A stretch of DNA of 64,000 bases from UBA10365 sp041441915 (lineage in GTDB: Bacteria > Pseudomonadota > Alphaproteobacteria > Rhodobacterales > Rhodobacteraceae), in assembly GCA_041441915.1 (NCBI GenBank), contig JASDRS010000019.1, positions 1-64,000 of the forward strand, written 5' to 3'. Under the pieces are notes generated by a model that was given only the letters and a program-made list of their open reading frames with translations, was not told where the DNA came from and ran no database searches. A program made the translations under genes and the position numbers. Below are positions 42,979 through 52,303 of this stretch, piece by piece. Each line of letters opens with the position of its first letter. Within the stretch, counting starts at the first letter, position 1.

Positions 42979-44278
42979 ATGCGAAACCGCCCCGTGCGCG
43001 CCCCCTCGGCTAAGCTTTTTACAAGCGCACCGCCGCTGAGTTCAGAACCAATTTACATGATTTTTGCTGATATTGAACGCATTGTTCCAAATGGCATGAC
43101 CCACTGGCAGCATCCAAGATTTTTCGTTAACTTTCCCGCCAATGCCGCACCCGAATCAATGTTGGCTGAGCAGTTTTGCAACGCTATTGCCGCACAAGGC
43201 ATAATCTGGCAAACCTCTCCAGCCGCGACCGAGATGGAAGAGGTGATGATTTCATGGTCGGCCCAAGCTCTGGGCCTGCCCGCCCATTTCAAAGGCACAA
43301 TCCATGATAGCGCAACTACGGCCACCTTAGCAGCAGTACTTGCTGTGCGCGAAGCGGCGTTCAATTGGCAAGGGCTTAACCAAGGGCTTTCGGAGAAGAA
43401 AAGACTGAGAATTTATATATCAACGCAGGCACATTCATCGGTCGATAAAGTTGTGAAGGTGGTAGGGATTGGACCAGATGATCTGGTTAAAATTCAAACA
43501 GATCAAAATTTTTCTATCTGCCTAGACTTTTTGGAGGAGGCCATTTAAGCTAATCAGGCAGCAGGGTTCTCACCCATTGGGGTGGTGTTAGTTTTTGGGG
43601 GAACTGCAATTGGTGCGATGGATAATGTTGGGACTGCAGCGAAAGTGGCTGCAAAATATGACCTCCCCGTGCATGTCGATGCGGCTTGGGCTGGATCTGC
43701 TATGATTTGCCCCGAATCACACCCTTTGGGCGGGCATCGAGGGGGTGGATAGCTTCGTTTTTACTCCCCATAAGTGGCTTGGTGCTCAGTTTAACTTTGC
43801 AGTGCAGTTCTTAGCCGACACAAGCGCTCAGATCAAAACTTTGGCCCTCTGGCCCAGCTATTTGCAAACCCAAAGCCAGCATGAGCCAACCAATTTTAAC
43901 TAATGGACGGTGCCCTTGGACTGCAGATTTCGTTCACTAAAGATCTGGGTTTTACTCCGCGCCTATGGGATCGAAGGTCTACACATGTCTATTCGCAACC
44001 ATGTGCTTTGGGCAAATGAACTTTTCTTAGTGATTAGTGGGATGGCTCAAATCCAAATCAACTCAACACCACGCCTATCTTTGTTTAGTTTTGCCCATAA
44101 GTGCGGCGATCAAGCCACCTTAGATTTGTCAGAACGCATCAACAACGATGGGCGTATTTACCTAACCCAAACCCAGCACCCAAGGCAGATGGGTGACAAG
44201 GGTTCAGGTCGGACAATTTAACTACACCAGGGACGATGTAATGATGATTGCCAAAGTCGTCGCCGAACTACGCGAGCA
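42979..44278 (+). pseudogene. Decayed aromatic-L-amino-acid decarboxylase (PLP group II)
   Basis: The remains of a DOPA/tryptophan-decarboxylase-type gene. Frame 1 (to a TAA at 43546) gives MTHWQHPRFFVNFPANAAPE, WQTSPAATEMEEVMISW and HDSATTATLAAVLAVREA, all group II motifs. It then continues past the in-frame stop (SPIGVVL, LPVHVDAAWAGSAMICPE). After a frameshift near 43715 it reads GVDSFVFTPHKWLGAQFN with the PLP Lys motif HKW at 43769-43777. Another stop follows near 43900 (TNFN, stop, WTVPLG), and a further shift gives IWVLLRAYGIEGL and PRLSLFSF. About 50 N-terminal residues are also missing. At least two stops and two shifts make function impossible. Its 3' end meets the convergent ABC-F gene. 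Confidence 0.9.
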
Positions 44279-46093
44279 CTACGCGCGCTCTTCCAATGCA
44301 ATCCACTCGGCTTCTGCGCCATAGAGGGCAGATTGGCGCTCTGTCATCATTTGGCTGGCATTATTAAATTTTATCGGCGCTGCGGAATAAAGACTTGCGT
44401 CGGCCAAAACTTCACCCAATTTTTTAATTTCTTCTTCTATTTTTCTGATAATAAAAGGCAATTTTTCAAGTCTACTGCGTTCAGTAAATGTCAGATTTGA
44501 CTTTTTCTTGGACGTTGGCTTTGCTGGCGGATTTTCTGAAATTTTTGAAGCTTTAGCCACATTAAAGACTTTTTCAATTGACATTTTGCCACGTTGGTCT
44601 TGGTAGTCGCTCCACCCGCCTGGATAGACCATGGCATGTCCCGCACCCTCGAGCGCGACGGTCGAAGTTGCGACACGGTCGATAAAATCACGATCGTGAC
44701 TGACTAAGAGCACTGTACCTTCATATTCGGCCAAAATATCTTGTAACAAATCTAGGGTTTCAACATCAAAATCATTGGTAGGCTCATCCAAAATCAGCAA
44801 GTTACTTTCGCAGGCCATAATGCGGGCCAACAACAGTCGCGCCTTTTCTCCACCTGAAAGAGATCGCACGGGGGCGCGCATTTGGCGTTCATCAAACAAA
44901 AAGTCTTTCAAATAGCCCACAACATGGCGAGGCGTGCCGCGCACCATGATTTGATCAGACCGGCCGGAAACAGCCATTGTCGGATCATTGGTCAGATTGT
45001 CCCAAAGGCTAGCATTAGCATCAAGCTGCGCACGGGTTTGATCAAAGACGGCAATTGCCAAATTAGTACCCAAAATTACGTCGCCCTGATCAGGTGCCAA
45101 TTCGCCCACGAGCATTTTCAGCAAGGTAGTTTTACCTACACCATTTGGCCCTACAAAAGCCACCCGATCTCCGCGTAAGACGCGCAGATCAAAGTCTTTA
45201 CATATTACTTGCGACCCAAAAGCCTTGGAAATGCCGCGTACTTCGATCACACGTTTTCCGGATCTTTGTCCAGATTCAAGCTCAAAGGCCGCGGTGCCTT
45301 GACGGCGAATTTGTGAACTGCGTTCAGCGCGCAGGTCAGCTAATGCGCGCACGCGGCCTTGGTTGCGCTTTCTCCGGGCAGATATCCCTTCAACGGCCCA
45401 ACGGGCTTCGGCTTTAATTTTACGGTCTAGTTTATGCCGCACATCGTCTTCTTGTTTCCAAATTTCTTCGCGCCATTCTTCAAAACCATCAAATCCATGT
45501 TCACGCCTGCGCACTTGTCCACGATCAACCCACAGGGTAGCGCGTGACAAAGCTCGCAAAAAGGCACGATCATGTGAAATCATAATAAAAGCGGTCCGAG
45601 TAATTTTAAGTTCTTCCTCAAGCCACTGAATTGCTTGAATATCCAAATGGTTAGTAGGTTCATCAAACAGCATTAATTCTGGCGCTTCGGCCATCAATTT
45701 TGCTAAGGCCGCACGCCGCATTTCCCCACCCGAAGCCGATATTACCAGCGTTTTGGGGTTAAATTTCAAGCCTTCAGCTACCATGGCCACGCGATATTCT
45801 TCGCCCTCAGGCAATTGCGACAACGCGTAATCACCCAAAGTTTCAAAACCTGACAAATCAGGGTCTTGCTCCATATAGCCAACAGTAACACCCGTTGGCA
45901 CAACTTGGGTGCCCTTGTCAGGCTCCATCAGCCCAGACATGATTTTCATTAACGTTGATTTACCTGAGCCGTTACGCCCTACCAAGGCCACCCGATCACC
46001 TGGATGCACTACCAGATCAAGCTGGTAAAAAATAGGCTCGCCTCCAAAGGTAAGCGAAACATTAGAGAGCTGAAGTAAAGGTATATTTACCAT
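44279..46093 (-). CDS. ABC-F family ATPase, Uup-like
   Basis: A 604-aa soluble protein with two ABC cassettes and no membrane span. First cassette: Walker A GRNGSGKST near 36-44, signature SGGEMRRAALAKLM, Walker B LMLFDEPTNHLDI. Second cassette: GPNGVGKTT, SGGEKARLLLARIM, LLILDEPTNDFDVETLDLLQ. A linker sits between them, and a C-terminal coiled coil (about 530-604) has basic SKKKSNLTF and FIIRKIEEEIKKLGE segments typical of Uup. ABC-F proteins act on ribosomes or, for Uup, on branched DNA and translation. Sequence alone does not tell which. It is monocistronic. Confidence 0.92.
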   Translation of the reverse strand: MVNIPLLQLSNVSLTFGGEPIFYQLDLVVHPGDRVALVGRNGSGKSTLMKIMSGLMEPDKGTQVVPTGVTVGYMEQDPDLSGFETLGDYALSQLPEGEEYRVAMVAEGLKFNPKTLVISASGGEMRRAALAKLMAEAPELMLFDEPTNHLDIQAIQWLEEELKITRTAFIMISHDRAFLRALSRATLWVDRGQVRRREHGFDGFEEWREEIWKQEDDVRHKLDRKIKAEARWAVEGISARRKRNQGRVRALADLRAERSSQIRRQGTAAFELESGQRSGKRVIEVRGISKAFGSQVICKDFDLRVLRGDRVAFVGPNGVGKTTLLKMLVGELAPDQGDVILGTNLAIAVFDQTRAQLDANASLWDNLTNDPTMAVSGRSDQIMVRGTPRHVVGYLKDFLFDERQMRAPVRSLSGGEKARLLLARIMACESNLLILDEPTNDFDVETLDLLQDILAEYEGTVLLVSHDRDFIDRVATSTVALEGAGHAMVYPGGWSDYQDQRGKMSIEKVFNVAKASKISENPPAKPTSKKKSNLTFTERSRLEKLPFIIRKIEEEIKKLGEVLADASLYSAAPIKFNNASQMMTERQSALYGAEAEWIALEERA

Positions 46094-46850
46094 GGTGGCG
46101 ACCTATCTGGGCGCGGGCGTAAGGTCAACGGGGCTTGCGTGATTAGTAGCCACATTTGCCCAAAAACTACGCGCAGGTTGCTTGGGGAAAATGGCCGGCG
46201 TTTCGACAATATCCAGTTCAATGCAAACCTGTTGTCTTTTAGGGTTTTTATTAACCAAGGCATTATCCCAAACCCACCCTCACAATACCAATATTAAGCA
46301 AAAAGGGATGGCAGACTTTCTAACGCTTACTTTTCGCGCTATAATTACTACCTACGGCAGTATCAGCATTAATCCACCACCAGTGTAGTTTGTTTTTGGA
46401 AAAATTTTGGACGCCGCTAAGTGATGCGAACAAAAAAGGAAACGGGGCGCTAAAAATACTCAAACTGTGCCCAATTTTTTTGATAAATCTTAAGAATTAC
46501 AGCTCAGACCAACCCGCTCTATAATATTATTTTGTTACCAAATTTAGGTAGCAAATCAACACCCTATAGTGATAGAAGAAACTCATCTGTTTGTTGATCT
46601 TCGAATTAGATATGAATGGCCTTAGGATCATAACGATCAGCGTCACTTTTACCGTGTTCGCTTAATGATTGGGTGCGGAGCGCAAAAGAATGGCCATATT
46701 TTTGAGGTTCTGACGCATTTCACGACTGGCAACGGGCCCGTTTTACAGTTAAAATATCAGTGCTCGTGTGGCTGGACATTACCCGCGGACAGACTAGGTT
46801 CCAAAATGATAAAATTTTTATTTAGTTAAAAAAACGAAAGGATACCAAAA
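46094..46850. other. Long gene-free stretch between divergent genes
   Basis: About 750 bases with no supported gene. Around 46640-46760 the minus strand gives short protein-like strings in two frames (GPVASREMRQNLKNMAILL; SLSEHGKSDADRYDPKAI) interrupted by stops, hinting at decayed coding DNA, family unknown. The last 60 bases carry the ribosome site (AAAGGATACC) of msrB. Confidence 0.45.
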
Positions 46851-47252
46851 ATGAGTGCCAAGGTAGTCAAAACTGACGCCGAATGGCAGGCTAAATTGTC
46901 AAATATGGCCTTTAAAGTCGCGCGCCAACATGGCACCGAACGCGCTTTTAGTAATGATAATTTTTCAAAGTCTGTGGGGGTTTTCCATTGCATATGCTGC
47001 GATGCGCCACTGTTTTATTCGGCAGCCAAGTTTGACAGCGGTACGGGTTGGCCTAGCTTTTATGAACCCATAGCCCCCGAGGCTTTGGGCGAAACGGTTG
47101 ATAGTGGCTTTTTCATGCGGCGGACCGAAGTGCATTGCGCGCGGTGCGATGCGCACATGGGCCATGTGTTTCCCGATGGCCCCGAGCCAACAGGTTTGCG
47201 CTATTGTATCAATGGCGTGGTCTTGCAGTTCAAAAATACCGAAGGGGTCTAA
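46851..47252 (+). CDS. msrB: Peptide-methionine (R)-S-oxide reductase
   Basis: Repairs methionine-R-sulfoxide in proteins. A 133-aa MsrB with both zinc-binding CxxC pairs (HCICCDAPLF and HCARCDAHMGH) and the catalytic Cys in LRYCINGVVLQF. Also seen: FDSGTGWPSFYEPI, HVFPDGPEPTG. A good ribosome site lies eight bases before the ATG. No msrA in the window. There is no signal peptide, so it is cytosolic. Length and motifs are complete. Confidence 0.95.
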   Translation: MSAKVVKTDAEWQAKLSNMAFKVARQHGTERAFSNDNFSKSVGVFHCICCDAPLFYSAAKFDSGTGWPSFYEPIAPEALGETVDSGFFMRRTEVHCARCDAHMGHVFPDGPEPTGLRYCINGVVLQFKNTEGV

Positions 47253-47268
47253 GGCACCTTACTTTGTC

Positions 47269-47805
47269 CTATTGGTTCAGCAAATCTCCAGCCGAAAACC
47301 GCCCAACATTACCCATCAGCTGCCGCATAAAGGTAATGCCTTTTATATCGCTTTGAGTCACACGGCTGGACAGGACGACAACTTCACCCTGCTCTTGCCC
47401 AAATTTTTGAATATTCTCGACAAACCCGTCTGAATTAAAAGAAATCACCAAAACTTCGCGGTCGACTTCTTTGGGCGCTTTGGGGCCGTTTTGAACCATT
47501 TTTGTATGTACATAGAACCAGCCGTCTTCAGTGAGCAAACTATGAATAGGTGGGCGGCCAATTTTTTTTTCCACGCTGTCATGCGTGTCTATGCCAATTT
47601 CTATAAAACTTAGCTCCCAAATTGAAGGCAAATAACCATGATTGGTTATTACAGACGCACAAGCGTTAAAGAGCAAAAGAATTAGCATTGTCAAAAGCGG
47701 CACAACAAAGAAACGAGGGCTTTTCAGGTGGCGCCTCTTGACAATTCCCAAAACCTTTTTAGCTATTTTTTGCACCTTAGGTTCTAAATCTGCAGAATAC
47801 GCCAT
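47269..47805 (-). CDS. bamE: BamE-like outer membrane assembly lipoprotein
   Basis: A small SmpA/OmlA-family lipoprotein of the beta-barrel assembly machine. Seen: a hydrophobic stretch PLLTMLILLLFNAC with a lipobox-like LFNAC, then GYLPSIWELSFIEIG, the BamE pattern DTHDSVEKKIGRPPIHSLL, GWFYVHTKM and VLVISFNSDGFVENI. The preferred ATG at 47805 has GAGG seven bases upstream but leaves about 48 residues, basic and unusual, before the lipobox Cys, far longer than a normal lipoprotein signal. A start closer to the hydrophobic core (for example the ATG at about 47688) would give a classic signal but has no clear ribosome site. It is divergent from the DUF177 gene, as in many alphaproteobacteria. 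Confidence 0.82.
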   Translation of the reverse strand: MAYSADLEPKVQKIAKKVLGIVKRRHLKSPRFFVVPLLTMLILLLFNACASVITNHGYLPSIWELSFIEIGIDTHDSVEKKIGRPPIHSLLTEDGWFYVHTKMVQNGPKAPKEVDREVLVISFNSDGFVENIQKFGQEQGEVVVLSSRVTQSDIKGITFMRQLMGNVGRFSAGDLLNQ

Positions 47806-47961
47806 GATCTGTCCTCGCCAAGTAAAATTGTTCATCAATCTGCCATTGGCTTATAGAAGCGTGAGACCTTGATCAAGAATACAATCACCTTACGGCTTGC
47901 GCCTCTAACGTCTTTTGCGCCATATTGGGCCAAAATAACGGATGGCCGAGTACAAAACCCT

Positions 47962-48516
47962 ATGACATACCAGTGTTCAAACCCATTTAGCGTGAGCGCC
48001 TTGTCGCCAAAAAAACCCACACGCTTTGATGTGACCGCCACTGCAGTAGATTTACTAAAAATGACCGCTTTTTTTGAAATTATCTCAGTTAAGACCTTTA
48101 AATTCAGAGGGGAAATTACCCCTAAGGATAAATATGACTTTGTGCTAATCGGACATTTAGTCGCAACAGTTGAGCAAGCCTGCATCATTTCACTTGAACC
48201 AGTATTTACCAAAATAACGGAAGAGGTCACCTTGACCTATTTATGCAGCATGCCGATCCCCGATGCGGATGATGTTGAAATACCCGAGGATGACACGCTT
48301 GAACCCCTGCCCGAAAACATCGACCCTACTAATGTGGGAATCGAAGCACTGTCCCTTGCCCTGCCGCCCTTTCCCCGACTGCAAAATGCGACTCTAACTC
48401 AAGCCGTTTTCACCGCTCCCGGCGTAAAACCATTCGACAGTGCCGACGTAAATCCGTTTGCAGGTCTGGCTGGCCTTGTAGAACGCTTGACAAAGCCCCC
48501 TAAGGCAGGCGACTGA
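47962..48516 (+). CDS. DUF177 / YceD family protein
   Basis: YceD-family protein, classically paired with rpmF and linked to 23S rRNA maturation. Seen: FSVSALSPKKPTRFDVTATA at the N-terminus, FRGEITPKDKYDFVLIGHL, the family block VATVEQACIISLEPVFTKI with its conserved Cys, and an acidic C-terminal tail (DADDVEIPEDDTLEPLPENID). The longest frame starts at a TTG (47869), but the ATG at 47962 gives the family N-terminus (184 aa); neither has a strong ribosome site. rpmF follows 172 bases downstream, keeping the yceD-rpmF-plsX-fabH order. Confidence 0.8.
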   Translation: MTYQCSNPFSVSALSPKKPTRFDVTATAVDLLKMTAFFEIISVKTFKFRGEITPKDKYDFVLIGHLVATVEQACIISLEPVFTKITEEVTLTYLCSMPIPDADDVEIPEDDTLEPLPENIDPTNVGIEALSLALPPFPRLQNATLTQAVFTAPGVKPFDSADVNPFAGLAGLVERLTKPPKAGD

Positions 48517-48688
48517 GGGGTACGTAGTTTTTTTGTGCTGAAGGGCCAAAAAATCATAATAAAGACTTGCGCTGGTACGAAATAGCAGTATGTTTTGCGG
48601 TTTATTATAAGGTGTTTTAGCTGGAGTTTAAAATCCGTCTTTTATATGAAAGAAATCGGGGACATGTTCCCAAAATTGAGGATGTGAC

Positions 48689-48895
48689 ATGGCTGTCCCA
48701 AAGAGTAAAATTACGAAATCTAAGCGTAACATGCGTCGTTCGCACGATGCGTTGATTGCAGGCAACCCTTCTGAATGCGCAAATTGTGGCGAATTAAAAC
48801 GCCCACACCACGTGTGTGGTGCTTGTGGTCACTATGATTCACGCGAAGTCGTGGCAACTGCAGTCGCGACTGATGCAGAAGAGGACGCGGCTTAA
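48689..48895 (+). CDS. rpmF: 50S ribosomal protein L32
   Basis: A 68-aa ribosomal protein. MAVPKSKITKSKRNMRRSHD is the family N-terminus. The zinc ribbon is present (CANCGELKRPHHVCGACGHYD, two CxxC pairs), followed by an acidic alphaproteobacterial tail. GAGG lies seven bases before the ATG. It precedes plsX by 25 bases in the conserved rpmF-plsX-fabH operon. Confidence 0.97.
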   Translation: MAVPKSKITKSKRNMRRSHDALIAGNPSECANCGELKRPHHVCGACGHYDSREVVATAVATDAEEDAA

Positions 48896-48920
48896 GCCGC
48901 GGCTAGTCAGGCACTGCGGA

Positions 48921-50033
48921 ATGTCACACGAAACCATATTTGCAGCTCTGACGGCGTCTGAAGTCGTTATATCTATTGATGCTATGGGATCAGATAGTGG
49001 GCCTGCCTCAGTTGTCGCAGGTTTAGCTTTGTCCGCCATAGAATTTTCTAATATATTTTTCATTGTGCATGGCGACGAGGCTACGCTTACACCGTTAATT
49101 TCAGCGTTGCCCGTTTTAAAAGAGCGAGTCACCCTTGCCCATGCGCCGCGTGTGGTCACAATGGATGATAAGCCCAGCCAAGTAATGCGCCACGGCGAGG
49201 GCACATCAATGTGGTCTTGCATTGACAGCGTTAAAAAGGGAGAGGCCACAGGCGCCGTTTCATGCGGCAATACTGGTGCGCTGATGGCACTTTCAATGAT
49301 TAAGCTACGCAAATTACCCAATGTGAATCGTCCTGCGATCGCCTGCCTTTGGCCATCTTACAATGCGGGCGGCTTTAATGTGATGCTTGATGTCGGCGCA
49401 GACATTAAAGCCGATGCAGCCGATTTGCTGCAATATGCCACCATGGGCGTAGCCTACGCACGCAGTGGCCTGAATTTGGCAAAGCCGCGCGTTGGGCTTT
49501 TGAACGTGGGCACGGAAGAACATAAGGGCCGAATTGAGCTTAAGTTGGCTCATAAACTGATTACCGCGGCAGCACAGGCTGGAAACTATAAATTCATTGG
49601 TTTCGTTGAGGGTAGCGATATTCCAGGCAAGACATGTGATGTGATTGTGACCGATGGTTTTACGGGTAATATTGCCCTAAAAACTGGTGAAGGAACTGCC
49701 AAACTATTATCTGACTTCATGCGCGAAGCCTTTTCAGTGACATTCTTGTCAAAAATCACGGCATTAATGTCGATAAATTCATTGAAACGCCTGCGCCGCC
49801 GGATGGATACACGCCGTGTGAATGGTGGCGTATTTTTGGGATTAAATGGCACAGTGGTTAAATCGCATGGGTCTGCGGATGCCACCGGTGTTGCAGCCGC
49901 CGTGCGCCTAGCTTATCAACTTGCCGCTTCAAATTTTATCGATGACTTGGCACGACAAGTTGCATCAGCTAATGAGGCAGGCAAGTATAATAAAGCATTA
50001 GAAAAAGTGCCCCCTGCACCGGTGAACGGGTGA
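48921..50033 (+). CDS. plsX: Phosphate acyltransferase
   Basis: Converts acyl-ACP to acyl-phosphate for PlsY in phospholipid synthesis; peripheral membrane enzyme. Seen: VISIDAMGSDSGPASVVAG near 15-33, the GEGTSMWSCIDSVKKGEA block, VSCGNTGALMALSMIKL, LDVGADIKADAADLLQYA, GLLNVGTEEHKG and GFVEGSDIPGKTCDVIVTDGF. The ATG at 48921 (370 aa) matches family length; the open frame extends back into rpmF but is not homologous there. It is three bases from fabH. Confidence 0.96.
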   Translation: MSHETIFAALTASEVVISIDAMGSDSGPASVVAGLALSAIEFSNIFFIVHGDEATLTPLISALPVLKERVTLAHAPRVVTMDDKPSQVMRHGEGTSMWSCIDSVKKGEATGAVSCGNTGALMALSMIKLRKLPNVNRPAIACLWPSYNAGGFNVMLDVGADIKADAADLLQYATMGVAYARSGLNLAKPRVGLLNVGTEEHKGRIELKLAHKLITAAAQAGNYKFIGFVEGSDIPGKTCDVIVTDGFTGNIALKTGEGTAKLLSDFMREAFSVTFLSKITALMSINSLKRLRRRMDTRRVNGGVFLGLNGTVVKSHGSADATGVAAAVRLAYQLAASNFIDDLARQVASANEAGKYNKALEKVPPAPVNG

Positions 50034-50036
50034 AAC

Positions 50037-51011
50037 ATGACTATTAGAGCCGTGGTTGCAGGTGTTGGTCATTATTTGCCAAAAAATATCGTTTCAAACG
50101 CCGATTTGGCAAAAATCGTCGATACCTCGGATGAATGGATCAAAAGCCGCTCGGGGATTGAGCGGCGCCATTTCGTGGCCGAGGGCGAAAAAACATCGGA
50201 CTTAGGCGCAGCAGCGGCGCGGTCAGCATTGGTGGCCGCAGGCCTTAAGGCCAATGACCTGGACGCAATTGTGTTGGCAACCTCTACCGCGGATCTGACA
50301 TTTCCTTCTGCGGCCACCATGGTTCAGGCCAAAATTGGCATGACTCGCGGTTTTGCCTTTGACGTTCAGGCCGTATGCGCCGGATTTATTTTTGCTCTGA
50401 CCACCGCCAATGCGCTGATCGTTTCAGGACAAGCAAAACGCGTGATGGTGATTGGGGCAGAAAGTTTCTCAAAGCTGATGGATTGGCAAGACCGTACCAC
50501 CAGCGTTTTATTTGGCGATGGCGCCGGTGCACTGATCCTAGAAAAATATATTTATGCCTCTGGAACCAATGCTGACCGTGGTATTTTGGCTGCAGATTTA
50601 CATTCTGATGGGCAGTTTAGCAATTTACTTTATGTTGATGGCGGCACCTCGACTGGTCACACGGGTCATTTGCGTATGCAGGGCAAAGAGGTTTTTCGCC
50701 ACGCAGTAGAAAAGCTGGCCGAAACCGCCCACGCGGCACTTGGGAAAGCTGGCCTAAGCGCAGCAGACGTGGATTGGATCGTGCCGCATCAGGCTAATTT
50801 GCGCATCATCTCGGCCACGGCACAACGTATGCAAGTGCCTATGGAACGTGTTGTTGTGACCGTTCAAGATCATGGCAACACCTCGGCGGCGTCAATTCCT
50901 TTGGCTTTGGCCGTGGGTCGGGAACGCGGTCAAATTAAGCGTGGTGATCTTTTGGTGATGGAGGCTATCGGTGGGGGCTTAGCTTGGGGTTCAGTAGTAT
51001 TGCGCTGGTAA
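50037..51011 (+). CDS. fabH: 3-oxoacyl-ACP synthase III
   Basis: Starts fatty-acid synthesis by condensing acetyl-CoA with malonyl-ACP. Catalytic triad seen: Cys in DVQAVCAGFIFAL (about 113), His in VPHQANLRII and Asn in DHGNTSAASIPLAL. The SRSGIERRHFV and VLFGDGAGALILE segments are typical. The 324-aa length is normal. It follows plsX by three bases and precedes ihfA by about 70 bases. Confidence 0.97.
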   Translation: MTIRAVVAGVGHYLPKNIVSNADLAKIVDTSDEWIKSRSGIERRHFVAEGEKTSDLGAAAARSALVAAGLKANDLDAIVLATSTADLTFPSAATMVQAKIGMTRGFAFDVQAVCAGFIFALTTANALIVSGQAKRVMVIGAESFSKLMDWQDRTTSVLFGDGAGALILEKYIYASGTNADRGILAADLHSDGQFSNLLYVDGGTSTGHTGHLRMQGKEVFRHAVEKLAETAHAALGKAGLSAADVDWIVPHQANLRIISATAQRMQVPMERVVVTVQDHGNTSAASIPLALAVGRERGQIKRGDLLVMEAIGGGLAWGSVVLRW

Positions 51012-51084
51012 ATTCAGCACACCATCTTGACAATCCTTGACAGATGAAAAAAATCAGCACATCCTTAAGACAATGGGGGATATA

Positions 51085-51387
51085 ATGAGCGACAAAACAT
51101 TAACTCGGATGGACTTAAGCGAAGCGGTCTTGAAAGCAGTTGGCCTTTCGCGAAATGAATCTGCGCAATTGGTTGAATCGGTTTTACTATATATATCAGA
51201 TGCTTTGGTACGGAGCGAACAGGTCAAAATTTCATCTTTCGGTACTTTTTCAGTTCGCGCCAAAACTGCGCGTATTGGACGTAATCCTAAAACTGGTGAG
51301 GAAGTGCCCATTAGCCCGCGTCACGTTTTAACTTTTCGTCCATCACATACGATGAAAAACCGCGTTGCGGGCCTTAAAAAGGGTTGA
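51085..51387 (+). CDS. ihfA: Integration host factor subunit alpha
   Basis: DNA-bending nucleoid protein, partner of IhfB. A 100-aa chain: LTRMDLSEAVLKAVGLSRNE at the N-terminus, VKISSFGTFSVRAKTARIGRNPKTGEEV holding the DNA-binding beta arm (shown in part), and the RHVLTFRPSHTMKNRV end. The ATG at 51085 is preceded by GGGGGATATA and gives the canonical length; the longer frame from 51037 is not homologous. It sits between fabH and a MerR regulator that overlaps its stop by four bases. Confidence 0.95.
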   Translation: MSDKTLTRMDLSEAVLKAVGLSRNESAQLVESVLLYISDALVRSEQVKISSFGTFSVRAKTARIGRNPKTGEEVPISPRHVLTFRPSHTMKNRVAGLKKG

Positions 51388-52235
51388 TTGAGGCTGTGCC
51401 TATAGACAAAGAACCTGATGCATTTCGAACTATTTCTGAAGCGGCTAAAGCACTTGGTACCGCAAACCATGTTCTGCGATTTTGGGAAAGTCGTTTTCCT
51501 CAGATAAAGCCGGTCAAACGGGCAGGTGGGCGGCGCTTCTATCGGCCAACAGATATTGCGTTGTTGTTTGGGATTAAAAAACTTCTGCACCATGAAGGTT
51601 TAAGCATTCGTGGTGTACAAAAAGTGTTTCGTGACAAAGGTATTAAGTTTGTCATCGCAATAGGTGCGCAAACTTCAGCTGAACCCTATAAAATTGCAGG
51701 CTTATTTTCAGAGAAACTTGCTCCCGTACGACCTCCTACTTTAGCAGAAGATCTGCATGAATCTGCCCCCACAATGGATACATACCCCGAGGGTCTGATG
51801 GCGAGAGCGCCCATGTCAATGCCTCCCCATCCCATCACACCAGAGCCCATACCCCAACACATGGATGCAGCTCAGTTTGATCTTTTTGGTGCCAGTGTCC
51901 CGCTTCCGTCGATTGAAGTGCAAACGCACGTCCCCATTCCACCCACACCAAGCGTAATGACGCCGACAATTAGCCTAACCTCGCGACCTCGTTATGTACC
52001 AACGCCGTTAGAGGGCAGAATTGAACTCGAACATAATAATCGCCAAAATGGCGACGCACCTATAAATATTCCCCAGCCAGAAACGGCTGCTGCAATATTT
52101 GAAGAACGCGCTTGGCCGGCAGTGCAACTACACAACATTGCCAACCCAAAGGCTCTGAGTCGAAAAACTTTGGTGGAATTGCATCAAAAAACCACTAGCC
52201 TACAAAAGAAAATGGGGCCCTGGGTCGCCTGGTAA
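51384..52235 (+). CDS. MerR-family transcriptional regulator
   Basis: A 283-aa regulator. The N-terminal MerR helix-turn-helix runs over about 10-80: RTISEAAKALGTANHVLRFWESRFPQIKPVKRAGGRRFY, given here only as landmarks ISEAAKAL and RFWESRFP, then YRPTDIALLFGIKKLLHHEG. The C-terminal two thirds are Pro-rich and low-complexity (PHPITPEPIPQHM, VPIPPTPSVMTPT) without effector motifs or conserved Cys. It overlaps ihfA by four bases. The start is a TTG at 51384 or a GTG at 51396; both have poor ribosome sites, suggesting translation by re-initiation after ihfA. Targets are unknown. Confidence 0.85.
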   Translation: MIEAVPIDKEPDAFRTISEAAKALGTANHVLRFWESRFPQIKPVKRAGGRRFYRPTDIALLFGIKKLLHHEGLSIRGVQKVFRDKGIKFVIAIGAQTSAEPYKIAGLFSEKLAPVRPPTLAEDLHESAPTMDTYPEGLMARAPMSMPPHPITPEPIPQHMDAAQFDLFGASVPLPSIEVQTHVPIPPTPSVMTPTISLTSRPRYVPTPLEGRIELEHNNRQNGDAPINIPQPETAAAIFEERAWPAVQLHNIANPKALSRKTLVELHQKTTSLQKKMGPWVAW

Positions 52236-52303
52236 GGCTAATGGCACAAAGATGCACTTTGAGGCTTGCCTCCACTTGGAAAATTGTTATGTATCGCTTT
52301 CGT

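Noticed and set aside
43910..44221. A separate 103-aa gene after the decarboxylase fragment.
   Set aside because: Its peptide continues the group II decarboxylase (PRLSLFSF and neighbouring blocks), so it is the 3' part of the pseudogene.
46300..46383. A 26-codon frame with a ribosome-like AAAAAGGG before its ATG, upstream of msrB.
   Set aside because: Too short, no recognisable composition or hydrophobic span, and no coupling to msrB 470 bases away.
46640..46760. Minus-strand strings resembling a transposase or chromosomal gene tail.
   Set aside because: Interrupted by stops in every frame, no catalytic motif, no terminal repeats; only noted as possible decayed DNA in the gap entry.
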